From positions 26,001 through 90,000 of the forward strand of contig JAHEGN010000006.1 in the NCBI GenBank assembly GCA_024645085.1: DNA of 64,000 nt, given 5' to 3'. The translations under genes and the position numbers were made by a program. Position 1 is the first letter of the stretch; the number at the start of each line of letters is the position of its first letter. This DNA is from Rhodobiaceae bacterium. Lineage in GTDB: Bacteria > Pseudomonadota > Alphaproteobacteria > RS24. Below are positions 43,225-53,385 of the stretch, in pieces. The notes beneath the pieces were generated by a model. That model searched no databases, had not been told where the DNA came from, and saw nothing but the letters and a program-made list of their open reading frames with translations.

Positions 43225-44397
43225 TTAAAGTTTTTTCAAAAAACTCTGGACCTCGGCAACAAATTGCGGGCCATCTTCAAGGGCGGCAAAATGACCGGCT
43301 TTATCAAAATCACTCCAATGCACGACATTATAGCTTTGTTCGACCATGCGGCGGGGCGGGAAGGTGATATAGGGTTCGGCAAAATTGCCAATGCCGACAG
43401 GCACGTCAACTTTTTTTCCTTCGCCAATGAACGGCAGTTCTTCAAAAAAGCCGCGATAAAACCAAACCGAGGTGGCAAAAGTGCCGGTCATTAAATAAAT
43501 CATCACATTCGACAATAGTTGATGCTTGCTGAAGCGGTGCTCGATATTGCGCCGCCCATCAGCCCCGAAATTATCGCTCCAGCCATGGAATTTTTCAATA
43601 ATCCAAGCGGCTGTGCCGACCGGACTATCCATCATCGCAAAGGCCAAAGACTGCGGCTTGGTGCCCTGCAATTGCAGATAAGCGCCCTCGGCTTGCATGG
43701 TGGCGCCGGCGTTTTCGGCCCATTTAATTTCTTCTTCAGTCTGTGGTGTTTCGGCCCCGCGCAGCCCATACATATTTATGTGAATGGCCGTGCAGCCGCC
43801 GCCTTTAGCGGGGCTGTGGTTAAGGCCGATGAGCGCGGTGATGACGCTACCCCAGTCGCCGCCCTGAGCGATATATGTGTCAAAACCCAATTGCTCGCGC
43901 ATTAACTTGTCCCATAGCGCCGCCGTGCGCTTCGGCCCAATCGGGCGCGCTGGTTTGCTAGAAAAGCCATATCCCGGCATGGACGGGCAAATGACGGTGA
44001 CGCCATCTTCGGCATCGCCGCCAAACTGTTCAGGGTGAGCAAGGGGTTCAATGACTTGTAAAAATTCGTAAATCGATCCAGGCCAACCATGGGTCATTAA
44101 AAGCGGGCGCGGATTAGATCCTGAGCCGGGCTCATGGATGAAGTGAATCGACATATCCTCAATCTGCGCGGTGAAATGGTTAAATTTATTGAGCTCGGCC
44201 AGCGTGTCTTCCCAGCGATAGTCATTGAGCCAATAATCGCACAAGGATTTTAAATAGGCGGCATCAGTGCCATAAGCCCAAGGGTCTTCGGCGTCAGCCA
44301 ATTGCGGCGCGGCAAACCATTGATAATCGGCGATGCGTTGCGCAATGCGCGCGTGCAGGGCCTCATCAGTTGTGATGGTAAGTTTTTCAATACTCAT
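43225..44397 (-). CDS. Epoxide hydrolase family protein
   Basis: An alpha/beta hydrolase of 390 residues with the N-terminal EHN domain of microsomal-type epoxide hydrolases (YQWFAAPQLADAEDPWAYGTDAAYLKSLCDYW). Oxyanion motif is THGWPGSIYEF, the nucleophile aspartate is in AQGGDWGSVITAL, and the histidine is in KAGHFAALE. It is convergent with accA and stands alone. ATG 44397 is taken over the upstream 44415 codon because the family usually begins near there. Likely detoxification or catabolism of epoxides; substrate unknown. Confidence 0.9.
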   Translation of the reverse strand: MSIEKLTITTDEALHARIAQRIADYQWFAAPQLADAEDPWAYGTDAAYLKSLCDYWLNDYRWEDTLAELNKFNHFTAQIEDMSIHFIHEPGSGSNPRPLLMTHGWPGSIYEFLQVIEPLAHPEQFGGDAEDGVTVICPSMPGYGFSSKPARPIGPKRTAALWDKLMREQLGFDTYIAQGGDWGSVITALIGLNHSPAKGGGCTAIHINMYGLRGAETPQTEEEIKWAENAGATMQAEGAYLQLQGTKPQSLAFAMMDSPVGTAAWIIEKFHGWSDNFGADGRRNIEHRFSKHQLLSNVMIYLMTGTFATSVWFYRGFFEELPFIGEGKKVDVPVGIGNFAEPYITFPPRRMVEQSYNVVHWSDFDKAGHFAALEDGPQFVAEVQSFLKKL

Positions 44398-44500
44398 AGA
44401 CCCTCTCCTCGACATTCATAGGATTTGCCGACCCGCCACGCGCGCCAATGGCTTTTGAGTATAAAGAGATAATCCGCGTCAGGACAAATGAAATGCAGAT

Positions 44501-47152
44501 TTAAACGGCGCCGTGACAGTGCTTATATTTTTTGCCTGAGCCACAAGGACACGGCGCATTGCGTGAAACCTTGCCCCAATCTTGAGTGTCGCCAGCCGCG
44601 CCTGCCGCTTCTGCGGGCATTGGGGCTTGTATCTCCGGGGTCTCAAGTGCCGGTGGTTTGGTCTCGACCTGCACGCGCATTACATAACGCACCACATCGG
44701 TGCGCAATTCGGCCAGAAGATCAGAAAACAGGGTGAATGCCTCGAGCTTGAACTCTGATAGCGGGTCGCGCTGGCCCATGCCGCGCAGACCGACAATCTG
44801 GCGCAAATGTTCAAGCGTAATAATGTGCTCGCGCCAATGGTGGTCGAGAGTTTGCAGCAGAATTGATTTTTCAACTTCGCGCATCAGCTCTGGGCCGATT
44901 TGCGTCGCTCGGGCGGCGGCGGCCAAATTGGTCGCCTCATAAAGACGTGTCGACATTTCTTCCTCGGCAATGCCCTCTTCTTTGGCCCAATCGGCAAAGG
45001 GCAGGTCGAGGTTGAAAATATCGAGCACTTGCTCGTGCAAGCCATCCATGTCCCATTGTTCGGCATAGGCGCGGGCTGGGATATGGGTTTCGATCAATTC
45101 ATCAATAATCTGATGGCGCATATTGATGATTGTTTCGTCAATGCCTTGCGCCTGCATAAAGTCAATGCGCTGTTCAAACACCACTTTGCGCTGATCGTTC
45201 ATCACATCATCATATTTGAGAATGTTTTTACGAATATCAAAATTGCGCGCTTCGACTTTTTGTTGTGCCCGCTCCAATGCCTTATTTATCCATGGGTGAA
45301 CAATCGACTCGCCTTCTTTCAAGCCAAGTCGTTTCAACATACTGTCCATGCGGTCGGTGCCGAAAATACGCATCAGGTCATCTTCGAGGCTGAGGAAGAA
45401 ACACGAGCGCCCCGGGTCGCCTTGACGACCCGAACGGCCGCGCAACTGATTGTCGATACGACGGCTTTCATGGCGTTCTGTGCCTATGACGCATAGCCCG
45501 CCAGCTTCCAGTGCTTGTTTCTTAAGCCCCTCAATCTCGGCTTCAATCTCAGCCTGTTTTTTGTCGCGTGCCGCGCCGCTCAGGCCTTCTAACTCTTGCT
45601 GCAGGCGCAATTCGACATTGCCGCCCAATTGAATATCCGTACCACGCCCCGCCATATTCGTGGCAATGGTCACCGCGCCGGGGACACCGGCTTGGCCCAC
45701 GATGGTGGCTTCTTGTTCATGATAGCGCGCGTTCAACACATTATGTTTGACTTTGCGGGCTTTCAAAATGGCCGATAGGGCCTCGGATTTTTCGATACTC
45801 GTGGTGCCGACCAAAACCGGTTGCCCGCGCTCTTGGCAGTCGACAACCAAATCAGCAATGGCGGCAGATTTTTCGGCCGCTGTGCGATAAATCGCATCGT
45901 CTTCATCAATCCGCGCGATATCAGTATTGGTTGGAATTTCGACCACATCAAGGCCGTAAATATCCATAAATTCTTCGGCCTCAGTTAAGGCGGTACCCGT
46001 CATCCCAGACAGGCGGTCATAAAGCCGGAAATAATTCTGGAAAGTGATGGAGGCCAGCGTCTGGTTTTCTGGTTGAATGGCGACCGCTTCCTTGGCTTCC
46101 AAAGCTTGGTGCAGTCCATCCGAGAAGCGTCGGCCATCCATCATTCGGCCGGTAAATTCGTCAATAATCACCACTTGCCCCTGAGCGCCCGAGCCGCGGA
46201 CAATATAGTCACGGTCTTTTTGGAACAGGCGATGGGCTTTCAGCGCATTGGTGACGTGATGCACGATGGAAATATTTTGAATGTCATAAATTGACGAGTC
46301 GGCATCCAATAATCCGGCGTCGCGCAATAGGCTTTCGACATGCTCATTGCCTTCTTCGCTCAAATTGACGGTGCGGGTTTTTTCGTCGAGTTCATAATCG
46401 GCATCGCTCAAGGCCGGAATGATTTTATCAACCGATATGTATAAATCTGAGCGGTCATCCAATGGGCCAGAGATAATCAGCGGGGTTCGGGCTTCATCAA
46501 TCAAAATTGAATCAACCTCATCGACAATCGCAAAAGCGTGACCGCGTTGGCTCATTTCGGCGATGGCATATTTCATATTGTCGCGCAGATAATCAAAGCC
46601 CAGCTCATTATTCGTGGCATAGGTGATATCAGCACTATAAGCGGCGCGGCGCTCGACGTCGTCCAAATCATTAACAATACAGGCTACGGTGAGGCCGAGC
46701 TTTTCGTGCACGGCGCGCATCCAATCGGCGTCGCGCTGGGCCAGATAATCATTCACTGTTACCACATGCACTGGATTACCGGTCAGCGCGTTCAAATAAC
46801 ATGGTAATGTGGCGACAAGGGTTTTCCCCTCACCGGTTTTCATTTCTGAGATTTTGCCATCGTGCAACACCATGCCACCAACCAACTGCACGTCATAGGG
46901 GCGTTGGCCCAGTGCCCGCAATGCGGCTTCGCGCACGGCGGCAAAGGCTTCTTCCAGCAAGCTATCGAGGCTTGCCCCGTCGGCAAGACGTTGTTTGAAT
47001 TCGGCGGTTTTGGCTTTCAGCGCGTCATCGCTGAGGGCTTGAAATTCTGGCTCAAGCGCGTTGATTTTTTCAACTCGCGAAAGATAAGCACGCAGCTTGC
47101 GGTCATTGACTGATCCGAAAAACTGGCGGGCAATTGTTTTCAGACCAAGCAT
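44501..47152 (-). CDS. secA: Preprotein translocase ATPase SecA
   Basis: SecA drives export of unfolded proteins through SecYEG. The 883-residue product starts [20 protein letters not shown] and has Walker [12 protein letters not shown], Walker [20 protein letters not shown], the [12 protein letters not shown] segment and the C-terminal zinc motif [14 protein letters not shown]. Longer in-frame starts at 47164 and 47242 lack ribosome binding sites, while GGAG precedes 47152. It diverges from the parvulin gene, the alphaproteobacterial order secA-ppiC-argJ-mutT. Confidence 0.97.
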   Translation of the reverse strand: MLGLKTIARQFFGSVNDRKLRAYLSRVEKINALEPEFQALSDDALKAKTAEFKQRLADGASLDSLLEEAFAAVREAALRALGQRPYDVQLVGGMVLHDGKISEMKTGEGKTLVATLPCYLNALTGNPVHVVTVNDYLAQRDADWMRAVHEKLGLTVACIVNDLDDVERRAAYSADITYATNNELGFDYLRDNMKYAIAEMSQRGHAFAIVDEVDSILIDEARTPLIISGPLDDRSDLYISVDKIIPALSDADYELDEKTRTVNLSEEGNEHVESLLRDAGLLDADSSIYDIQNISIVHHVTNALKAHRLFQKDRDYIVRGSGAQGQVVIIDEFTGRMMDGRRFSDGLHQALEAKEAVAIQPENQTLASITFQNYFRLYDRLSGMTGTALTEAEEFMDIYGLDVVEIPTNTDIARIDEDDAIYRTAAEKSAAIADLVVDCQERGQPVLVGTTSIEKSEALSAILKARKVKHNVLNARYHEQEATIVGQAGVPGAVTIATNMAGRGTDIQLGGNVELRLQQELEGLSGAARDKKQAEIEAEIEGLKKQALEAGGLCVIGTERHESRRIDNQLRGRSGRQGDPGRSCFFLSLEDDLMRIFGTDRMDSMLKRLGLKEGESIVHPWINKALERAQQKVEARNFDIRKNILKYDDVMNDQRKVVFEQRIDFMQAQGIDETIINMRHQIIDELIETHIPARAYAEQWDMDGLHEQVLDIFNLDLPFADWAKEEGIAEEEMSTRLYEATNLAAAARATQIGPELMREVEKSILLQTLDHHWREHIITLEHLRQIVGLRGMGQRDPLSEFKLEAFTLFSDLLAELRTDVVRYVMRVQVETKPPALETPEIQAPMPAEAAGAAGDTQDWGKVSRNAPCPCGSGKKYKHCHGAV

Positions 47153-47194
47153 TGGATTCTCCATGAGCGCCGCGGCGGAATTAATACTACTGCT

Positions 47195-47223
47195 GATGTA
47201 AGGAACCGATGGCTGGATGTCAA
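47195..47223 (-). promoter_or_regulatory. Promoter candidate for secA
   Basis: On the minus strand a perfect TTGACA is followed after 17 bases by TACATC. The leader would be about 35 bases. The -10 is only a partial match, so confidence is moderate. Confidence 0.45.
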
Positions 47224-47224
47224 T

Positions 47225-47250
47225 TAGCGGGATGATTTTCAAACCCGCTA
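47225..47250. promoter_or_regulatory. Inverted repeat between secA and the parvulin gene
   Basis: TAGCGGG and CCCGCTA arms (7 pairs) flank a 12-base spacer and end two bases upstream of the secA -35 candidate. It could be an operator for the divergent promoters or a transcript hairpin. Confidence 0.35.
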
Positions 47251-47329
47251 AAAGAGCTTGTTAATTGCGCGAGGCGGCGTCAATATGGCTGTTCCTGATA
47301 AAAATTATCAATGAAAGTTTAGTCCCATT

Positions 47330-48208
47330 ATGGCGTTATCATTTTTCATCTTGCGTCGCACCCGGCGCGGTCTGGTTACTCTATCTATGCTGACGAGCCT
47401 TGGTTTGGCCACAGCAATGCTGCCGTTTGGCGCCGTCGCCCAGTCGACCAATGATGAGACCCTCGAAAATACTGTCATCGCCACCGTAAATAATGTGCCC
47501 ATCACCTATGGTGACATTACCTTGGCCGAAGACGAGTTGATGGGGTTGATTGGCAAATTGCCTGAAGACAAGCGGTTTGAAATTCTGCTGGGTCATATGA
47601 TTGACCGCATTCTGGCGTCACGTGCGGCAGAGGAGTCTGGGCTTGGCGATGATCCGCAAGTGTTGGAGCGGGCGGCTTTCATGAAGCGCAAGGCCATGCA
47701 AGACGTGTTTATTAGCCGCCAACTTATGCAGCGGGTCACAGAAAAAGAAGTTGCGGCCTATTATGAAAAAGAAATTCAAAATGGCCCAAAAGACGAAGAA
47801 GTGCGCGCCCGGCATATTTTGCTTGATAGTCGCGAGGCTGCAGATGCTGTTGTTGTGGCGCTCAAAGATGGGGCTGATTTTGTGACCTTGGCCAAAGAGC
47901 GCTCAAAAGGGCCGTCGGGGCCATCGGGCGGTGATCTTGGTTATTTTGGCAAGGAAGCCATGGTTGAGCCTTTTGCCGAAGCGGCGTTTCAAATGCAAAA
48001 GGGTGATATTTCGGCACCGGTAAAAACGCAATTTGGCTGGCATGTGATCAAACTGGAAGACCGTCGCTCCAAGCCAACACCAAAGCTTGAAGATGTGCGT
48101 GACCAAATTTTCCAGATTCTGATTGGCGAAGCGCGACAAGATATTTATGTCAAAATGCGCGCTGAAGCCGACGTGCAATTTGTCAAAGCTGACCCAGTAA
48201 GCGAGTAG
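47330..48208 (+). CDS. Periplasmic parvulin-type peptidylprolyl isomerase
   Basis: A 292-residue exported foldase of the PrsA/SurA type. It has an N-terminal signal segment (RRGLVTLSMLTSLGLATAMLPFGAVAQ), an N-terminal helical chaperone part (VNNVPITYGDITLAEDELM) and one parvulin domain (EVRARHILLDSREAADAVVVALKDGADFVTLAKERSKGPSGPSGGDLGYFGKEAMVEPFAEAAF, QFGWHVIKLEDRR). It sits back to back with secA, matching its job of folding exported proteins, and is eight bases upstream of argJ. Confidence 0.93.
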   Translation: MALSFFILRRTRRGLVTLSMLTSLGLATAMLPFGAVAQSTNDETLENTVIATVNNVPITYGDITLAEDELMGLIGKLPEDKRFEILLGHMIDRILASRAAEESGLGDDPQVLERAAFMKRKAMQDVFISRQLMQRVTEKEVAAYYEKEIQNGPKDEEVRARHILLDSREAADAVVVALKDGADFVTLAKERSKGPSGPSGGDLGYFGKEAMVEPFAEAAFQMQKGDISAPVKTQFGWHVIKLEDRRSKPTPKLEDVRDQIFQILIGEARQDIYVKMRAEADVQFVKADPVSE

Positions 48209-48216
48209 GAATTTCT

Positions 48217-49485
48217 ATGGCGTCTCAATTGCCTGTTTCTCCTTTAGCCCCGAAAAAATTTCCTAAACTGCCGAAAATCGATGGTATTGGGCTGGCTACC
48301 TATGCCACGGGCTCGCGCTATAAGGGCCGCGATGATTTATTGCTCGTGCGCTTTGCTGCGGGCACCAGTGTAGCCGGCGTGTTCACCACCTCGAAAGCGC
48401 CATCAGCTGCCGTCGATTTATCGCGGGCAAATTTGGTCGCGTCGAAGGGCAGAGCTGGCGCTCTGGTGGTTAATGCAGGCATTGCCAATGCGTTTACCGG
48501 CAAGGCTGGCGACAAAGCGGCGCAAACCACGGCGGCGGCGGCGGCACGCGCTTTCGGCTGTGCCGCCAACCAAGTATTTGTCGCCTCAACCGGCGTTATT
48601 GGCGCCGATTTAGACCCAGCGCCTTTGGTGGCCGCAATTGACCAATTGGCGGCTGACATGCCAATCACCGGTGGTGATTTTAGCGCTGCGGCCAAGGCGA
48701 TAATGACCACTGACACATTCGCCAAAGCGGCCACACGTGTGGTGAAATTTGGCAAGGAGGAGGTGCGAATAAACGCCATCGTCAAAGGCTCGGGCATGAT
48801 TGCGCCGGACATGGCAACCCTGTTGGCCTTTGTTTTCACCGATGCGGCGATCCCGCCCTCAGTACTGCAAAAATTACTTAGCGAGAGCAATGCCAAAAGC
48901 TTGAATTCGATTACCGTCGATAGCGATACATCGACTTCCGATACATGTTTAATGTTTGCCAGCGGCAGTAAGGCGCTTGGTGGGGCACCCTTGCGCAGTG
49001 TTGATGATAAAAGATTGCGCGCCTTTCGCGCTGGCCTGCACGATATTATGCAAGATATTGCGGTGCAAACGGTCAGCGATGGCGAGGGAATTTCGAAACT
49101 TATGACGATTGATGTTACCGGCGCTGAAGACGATGCAGCGGCGCGCCGCATTGGCCTAGCAATCGGCAATTCGCCGCTGGTTAAAACCGCCATTGCTGGC
49201 GAGGATGCCAATTGGGGGCGTATTGTAATGGCGATTGGTAAATCCGGCGAATTGGTCGAGCGCGACCTTTTAGCGATTGATATTGGCGGCCATAAAGTGG
49301 CCCGTCGTGGCCGCGCTGTTGCCGGTTTTGACGAAACCCCTATAGCGCGTCATATGAGGGGACGGAGCATTCATCTTGCGGTTAATGTCGGTGCCAAAGC
49401 CGGCAAAGGCAAAGGCCGCGCCAGAATTTGGGCCAGTGATTTAACGCATGGCTATATTTCGATCAATGCCGACTACCGCAGTTAA
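48217..49485 (+). CDS. argJ: Bifunctional glutamate N-acetyltransferase/amino-acid acetyltransferase
   Basis: ArgJ transfers acetyl from N-acetylornithine to glutamate and often also makes acetylglutamate from acetyl-CoA. The 422-residue precursor is self-cleaved at the threonine in KGSGMIAPDMATLLAF. The C-terminal part has SGEDANWGRIVMAIG-like IAGEDANWGRIVMAIGKSGE. The usual VNSGNANACTG reads VNAGIANAFTG here, a small change near the oxyanion region. It lies between the parvulin gene and mutT in one operon; mutT overlaps its end by 20 bases. Confidence 0.95.
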   Translation: MASQLPVSPLAPKKFPKLPKIDGIGLATYATGSRYKGRDDLLLVRFAAGTSVAGVFTTSKAPSAAVDLSRANLVASKGRAGALVVNAGIANAFTGKAGDKAAQTTAAAAARAFGCAANQVFVASTGVIGADLDPAPLVAAIDQLAADMPITGGDFSAAAKAIMTTDTFAKAATRVVKFGKEEVRINAIVKGSGMIAPDMATLLAFVFTDAAIPPSVLQKLLSESNAKSLNSITVDSDTSTSDTCLMFASGSKALGGAPLRSVDDKRLRAFRAGLHDIMQDIAVQTVSDGEGISKLMTIDVTGAEDDAAARRIGLAIGNSPLVKTAIAGEDANWGRIVMAIGKSGELVERDLLAIDIGGHKVARRGRAVAGFDETPIARHMRGRSIHLAVNVGAKAGKGKGRARIWASDLTHGYISINADYRS

Positions 49486-49879
49486 CATTCAACTGGTTGT
49501 TGCTTGCGCCTTGGTCGACGCCGATGGTCGTGTGCTGGTCGCACAGCGCCCTGAAGGCAAGGATATGGCTGGTTTATGGGAATTTCCCGGCGGTAAATTG
49601 GAAGCCGGAGAAACCCCCGAGCAAGCGCTTATTCGTGAGCTAAAAGAAGAATTGTCGATTGATGTGACGCAAGCTTGCCTGGCGCCCTTGAGTTTTGCCA
49701 GTCATAGCTATGAGGCAATGCATTTATTAATGCCGCTGTATATTTGTCGCAAATGGGGTGGGCAGGTGATAGCGCGTGAAAATCAAGCCGTTAAATGGTG
49801 CACGCCGCGCCAACTTTTTGACCTTGATATGCCAGCCGCTGACAAGCCGCTCATCGCGCCGCTTCGCGACACGATTTAG
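49466..49879 (+). CDS. mutT: 8-oxo-dGTP diphosphatase MutT (Nudix)
   Basis: Nudix hydrolase of 137 residues that clears 8-oxo-dGTP. The Nudix box GGKLEAGETPEQALIRELKEELSI fits GX5EX7REUXEEXGU, and the WEFPGGK and HLLMPLYICRKWGG segments match MutT. The gene starts inside argJ (20-base overlap), so reinitiation is likely. Its end overlaps the convergent methyltransferase by four bases. Confidence 0.93.
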   Translation: MPTTAVNIQLVVACALVDADGRVLVAQRPEGKDMAGLWEFPGGKLEAGETPEQALIRELKEELSIDVTQACLAPLSFASHSYEAMHLLMPLYICRKWGGQVIARENQAVKWCTPRQLFDLDMPAADKPLIAPLRDTI

Positions 49880-50772
49880 TCTTTTAATTTGGTTTCTGTG
49901 GTGCCCAGCGCATCGGCGAGGCGGGTGCGGGCCGTGCCCGGGCGCAACGGCTGCTGCTGGCTTTCATGCGGCACCCATCCGGCCAAATAGCAAATCTCAA
50001 ATTCGGCGAGGCTTTTGCCATCTTGCGCCGTATCTTGGGCAAAAATCTCCATCGCCCGCATTAACACATCGCGGCGCAAGGGCTGTTTGGCCCTTTGGGT
50101 CAGAATATTGTTCTCACCCATGCCGCGCAAATCTGCCAATAGCGAAAATGGCGAGCCATAGCGCACTCGCACCATATCAGCATCGGCAACCGGCAGGGCA
50201 AAACCGGCGCGCTGCAGCAAGCCGCCAAGATCACGTAAATCGGCGAAAGGGTGAATATGTGGCGCCGCGCCACCACAGATTTCAGTTTCAGCTTGCACAA
50301 AGGCTTGCCGCAATGGGGTCAGGGTCTGGCTGCCGGGTAGGGCGGCGAGAAACAGTCCATCGGGTTTTAGGGCGCGTTTGATTTGCACCAATGTGCCGGG
50401 CAAATCATTGACGTGGTGCAGACCCCAAGGCGACATGATCAAGTCAAGGCTGGCGTCGGCAAACGGCAATTGTTCTTCGTCCAAGACCAAGCCCGCGGCA
50501 TTTGACGCAGGCGGCAAAAGTGCGGCTGTCAGTTCGGCCTCGACGATAAATTGAATTTGGCTCCGCCCCGATAAAGCGGCGCGCAACAGACCTTGATTGC
50601 TGCCCAAAATAACCGCCCGATCAAATATGCGGGTCTGCACGGACAGCCTTTCGGCCATATCGGCGGCAATATGGCGATGCAAAAAATCATGCTGCGCAAA
50701 ATTGGCGGCCGCACGTGTGCGATTGGCGGCCAGCCGCTGGCGGTCAAAAATTATCGGGACATCAGAACTCAT
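49876..50772 (-). CDS. SAM-dependent methyltransferase, BioC/NDUFAF5-like
   Basis: A 298-residue class I methyltransferase. It opens IIFDRQRLAANRTRAAANFAQHDFLHRHIAADMAERL, a segment shared with the NDUFAF5/BioC-like group, and has LDLIMSPWGLHHVNDLPGTLVQIKRALKPDGLFLAALPGSQTL. The glycine-rich motif I is replaced by VILGSNQGLL. Mitochondrial NDUFAF5 modifies a complex I subunit; whether this protein methylates anything is open. Its start codon overlaps the start region of comF on the opposite strand. Confidence 0.85.
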   Translation of the reverse strand: MSSDVPIIFDRQRLAANRTRAAANFAQHDFLHRHIAADMAERLSVQTRIFDRAVILGSNQGLLRAALSGRSQIQFIVEAELTAALLPPASNAAGLVLDEEQLPFADASLDLIMSPWGLHHVNDLPGTLVQIKRALKPDGLFLAALPGSQTLTPLRQAFVQAETEICGGAAPHIHPFADLRDLGGLLQRAGFALPVADADMVRVRYGSPFSLLADLRGMGENNILTQRAKQPLRRDVLMRAMEIFAQDTAQDGKSLAEFEICYLAGWVPHESQQQPLRPGTARTRLADALGTTETKLKD

Positions 50773-51595
50773 GGCTGGCAATATGCCATTGGTGAGCAAA
50801 AAAACAAAAACTATCTTGCCGCATGGGCTAATAAATTATCGTGACGCGCCGCTACTGCTTCAGGGTCTCATCTGGCTCGGCGATATTTTAGTGCCACCAA
50901 GCTGTCCCTTGTGCCGCCAGTTTTTGCACCGACAACAAGGGGTTTGCGGCGCTTGTTGGCAGCAGTTAGAGTTTCTGACCGGCCCCTTGTGCCGTATTAC
51001 CGGCCAGCCAATGGCGGTTGATTTGGGCGCGGCAACCATCAGTCTGGCGGCGCGCATTCGCCCACCACCCTATCGCATGGCGCGAGCAGCTTTTGCCTAT
51101 GATGGCAGTGCGGCGGCGTTAATCAAACGGTTCAAATTTTCCGACCGTCCTGATCTGGCTAAATTTTTGGCCCCGCATATGGCGCGCGCTGGCCAAGAAA
51201 TCAATGACCCAGAGGCGGTCTATGTGCCCGTGCCGCTGCATCATTGGCGACTGCTGGCGCGCCGCTTTAATCAATCGGCCGAATTATGCCGCGCCCTATC
51301 GGCGTTGACACACTATCCGGTGATGCTCAATGTTCTGCGCCGCATTCGGCCAACACGGCGGCAAATCGGTCTCAACCGCGAGGGGCGACGGCGCAATCTA
51401 TCTGGCGCTTTCGCTATTGCCGCAAAGCGCGCGGCGCTTATCCGCGATAAGCCAGTGATATTGGTCGATGACGTGTTAACCACTGGCGCGACGATTGAGG
51501 CGTGTAGCCGCACTTTGCTGAAAGCCGGTGCCCGACGGGTTGATGTTTTAACCGCCGCACGGGTTGTGATGCCCGAGCAAATTCGACTACCCTAG
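50771..51595 (+). CDS. comF: ComF-family phosphoribosyltransferase-like protein
   Basis: A protein of about 274 residues with an N-terminal zinc ribbon (PSCPLCRQFLHRQQGVCGACW) and a C-terminal PRTase fold with VILVDDVLTTGAT. ComF is needed for DNA uptake in competent bacteria; in many others its role is unknown. The start is uncertain: ATG 50771, ATG 50783 and GTG 50792 are all in frame and none has a clear ribosome binding site. The open frame extends upstream over the methyltransferase without support. It precedes the nitrilase-family gene. Confidence 0.88.
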   Translation: MAGNMPLVSKKTKTILPHGLINYRDAPLLLQGLIWLGDILVPPSCPLCRQFLHRQQGVCGACWQQLEFLTGPLCRITGQPMAVDLGAATISLAARIRPPPYRMARAAFAYDGSAAALIKRFKFSDRPDLAKFLAPHMARAGQEINDPEAVYVPVPLHHWRLLARRFNQSAELCRALSALTHYPVMLNVLRRIRPTRRQIGLNREGRRRNLSGAFAIAAKRAALIRDKPVILVDDVLTTGATIEACSRTLLKAGARRVDVLTAARVVMPEQIRLP

Positions 51596-51623
51596 AGCCC
51601 CAGCAATAGAGTAAAAGCGTGAT

Positions 51624-52487
51624 ATGAAAATAGCAGCCATCCAAATGACCACAGCTTGCGATCCGGCGGACAATCTGCCAATCATCGCCGCCCGTGTGGG
51701 CCAAGCAGCGGCGGCCGGAGCGCAGCTTATCGGCTTACCGGAAACCTGCGTATTCATGGAGCGCGGACGCACCGCCATGCGGGCGCGTTTGCAAGCCGAA
51801 GCCGCGCATCAGCCATTGCAAGATTTATGCAATTTAGCGCAATCGCTGTCGGTCTGGTTATTGGTCGGCTCTCTCGTGGTGGCCGATGAGCATAGCGATA
51901 AGGCGGTTAATCGTTCCGTGTTGATTGCGCCAGATGGCAAGATTGCGGCGCGCTATGATAAAATTCATATGTTTGACGTAACCCTAGAAAATGGCGAGAG
52001 CCATAAGGAATCCGAAAATTATCAAGCCGGCGCTGCTTTGGTGGTGTCGCCGGTTGCGCCGTTTAATCTTGGCATGAGCATTTGCTATGACGTGCGATTT
52101 CCCAATCTCTATCGCCGATTGGCTGAAGCTGGGGCTGATATTTTATCTGTGCCAAGTGCTTTCACCAGCCAGACGGGGGCAGCGCATTGGCATATTCTTT
52201 TGCGAGCCCGGGCCATTGAAACCGGCAGTTATGTCATTGCCCCGGCGCAGGTCGGCGAACATGAGAACGGCCGTCAAACCTATGGTCACAGCCTGATTAT
52301 AGACCCTTGGGGTAAAATTATTGCCGAGGCGCAGGCTGATGACAGTTTCATTATCGCCGATATTGATAAAGCGGCGGTTGATGCGGCGCGGCGGCAAATT
52401 CCATCCTTGAGCCATGGTCGCCCCTATCGCCTGCCACAAAATATGCGGCTAGATGATGCCGAAGCGGCGCAATGGTCTAAAGATTAG
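51624..52487 (+). CDS. Nitrilase-superfamily carbon-nitrogen hydrolase (Nit1/omega-amidase type)
   Basis: A 287-residue amidase with the Glu-Lys-Cys triad in [21 protein letters not shown] and [13 protein letters not shown]. The HMFDV and RFPNLYR segments match the Nit1 branch, which hydrolyses deaminated glutathione. It is 28 bases downstream of comF and converges on ubiG with a four-base overlap. In other alphaproteobacteria a glutaredoxin gene often lies between comF and this one; it is absent here. Confidence 0.9.
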   Translation: MKIAAIQMTTACDPADNLPIIAARVGQAAAAGAQLIGLPETCVFMERGRTAMRARLQAEAAHQPLQDLCNLAQSLSVWLLVGSLVVADEHSDKAVNRSVLIAPDGKIAARYDKIHMFDVTLENGESHKESENYQAGAALVVSPVAPFNLGMSICYDVRFPNLYRRLAEAGADILSVPSAFTSQTGAAHWHILLRARAIETGSYVIAPAQVGEHENGRQTYGHSLIIDPWGKIIAEAQADDSFIIADIDKAAVDAARRQIPSLSHGRPYRLPQNMRLDDAEAAQWSKD

Positions 52488-53248
52488 GCCTTATTTTCGG
52501 CAATCGCCATATAATTGACCGCCATATCGCCCGATAAAGCCCATTTATTGAGCAATGGATTAAAGCTCACGCCAGTGGATTGTTGAACCACTAGGCCAGC
52601 CTGCGCGACCATTTTTTGCATTTCATCTGGGGTGATGAATTTGTGCCAATCATGGGTGCCGCGCGGCAGCCAGCCGAGCACATATTCGGCCCCCACGATC
52701 GCCAAGGCATAGGCCTTTAGCGTGCGATTGAGGGTGGCTAGAAACATGCAGCCATCTGGCGACAGCATTGAGGCGCAGGCGCTCATAAAGGCTAGCGGGT
52801 CGGCGACATGTTCAATCACTTCCATGTTCAAAATCACGTCAAATTTTTCACCGCTGTGCGCCAAAGCTTCGGCAGTGGTGGCGCGATAATCAATGTTTAA
52901 GCCTTCCGCCTGAGCGTGCAGGCTGGCGGTTTTAATATTGGCTGGGCTGGCGTCGGCGCCGACAATATCGGCCCCAAGCCGCGCCATGGGTTCGCTCAAC
53001 AAGCCGCCACCGCAGCCAATGTCGAGAAAGCGCAAGCCGGTAAAGGGCTGCTCGGCTTTCGGGTCGCGCTCAAAGCGCGCGCAAAGGGCCGTGCGAATAT
53101 ACCCCAAACGGACAGGATTGAACTTATGCAGGGGCCGAAACTTGCCATGCGGGTCCCACCATTCGGCCGCCATGGCGGTGAATTTGGCCACTTCATCGGC
53201 ATCAATGGTCGCGCCGCTGATTGTCTCAGCATTATTTTCCTGTGTCAT
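52484..53248 (-). CDS. ubiG: Ubiquinone biosynthesis O-methyltransferase UbiG
   Basis: SAM-dependent enzyme that carries out both O-methylations of ubiquinone synthesis. The 254-residue product has [30 protein letters not shown], motif [23 protein letters not shown], and [31 protein letters not shown] is the UbiG loop. ATG 53248 is chosen; ATG 53266 is possible. With Coq7 and Coq4 it represents ubiquinone synthesis in this window. It diverges from lysC. Confidence 0.95.
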   Translation of the reverse strand: MTQENNAETISGATIDADEVAKFTAMAAEWWDPHGKFRPLHKFNPVRLGYIRTALCARFERDPKAEQPFTGLRFLDIGCGGGLLSEPMARLGADIVGADASPANIKTASLHAQAEGLNIDYRATTAEALAHSGEKFDVILNMEVIEHVADPLAFMSACASMLSPDGCMFLATLNRTLKAYALAIVGAEYVLGWLPRGTHDWHKFITPDEMQKMVAQAGLVVQQSTGVSFNPLLNKWALSGDMAVNYMAIAENKA

Positions 53249-53385
53249 CTGCCCAGCCTCTTTCATTTTTCGCAATACGTGTGTGTTGCATCATATGTGC
53301 CTTTTCGTGTATGTCTGCCCCGCACGTGCGCTCTATGCCTCGAACTCTTCCCTATATATAGGTGCGCGCACGACGAAAGGAAACC

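Noticed and set aside
48318..49211. Minus-strand 297-codon ORF inside argJ
   Set aside because: It is antisense to the well-supported argJ, has no recognisable domain, and reflects codon bias of the coding strand.
53276..53385. Lysine riboswitch ahead of lysC
   Set aside because: The leader is about 110 bases with no lysine-riboswitch core; lysine riboswitches are also not expected in alphaproteobacteria.
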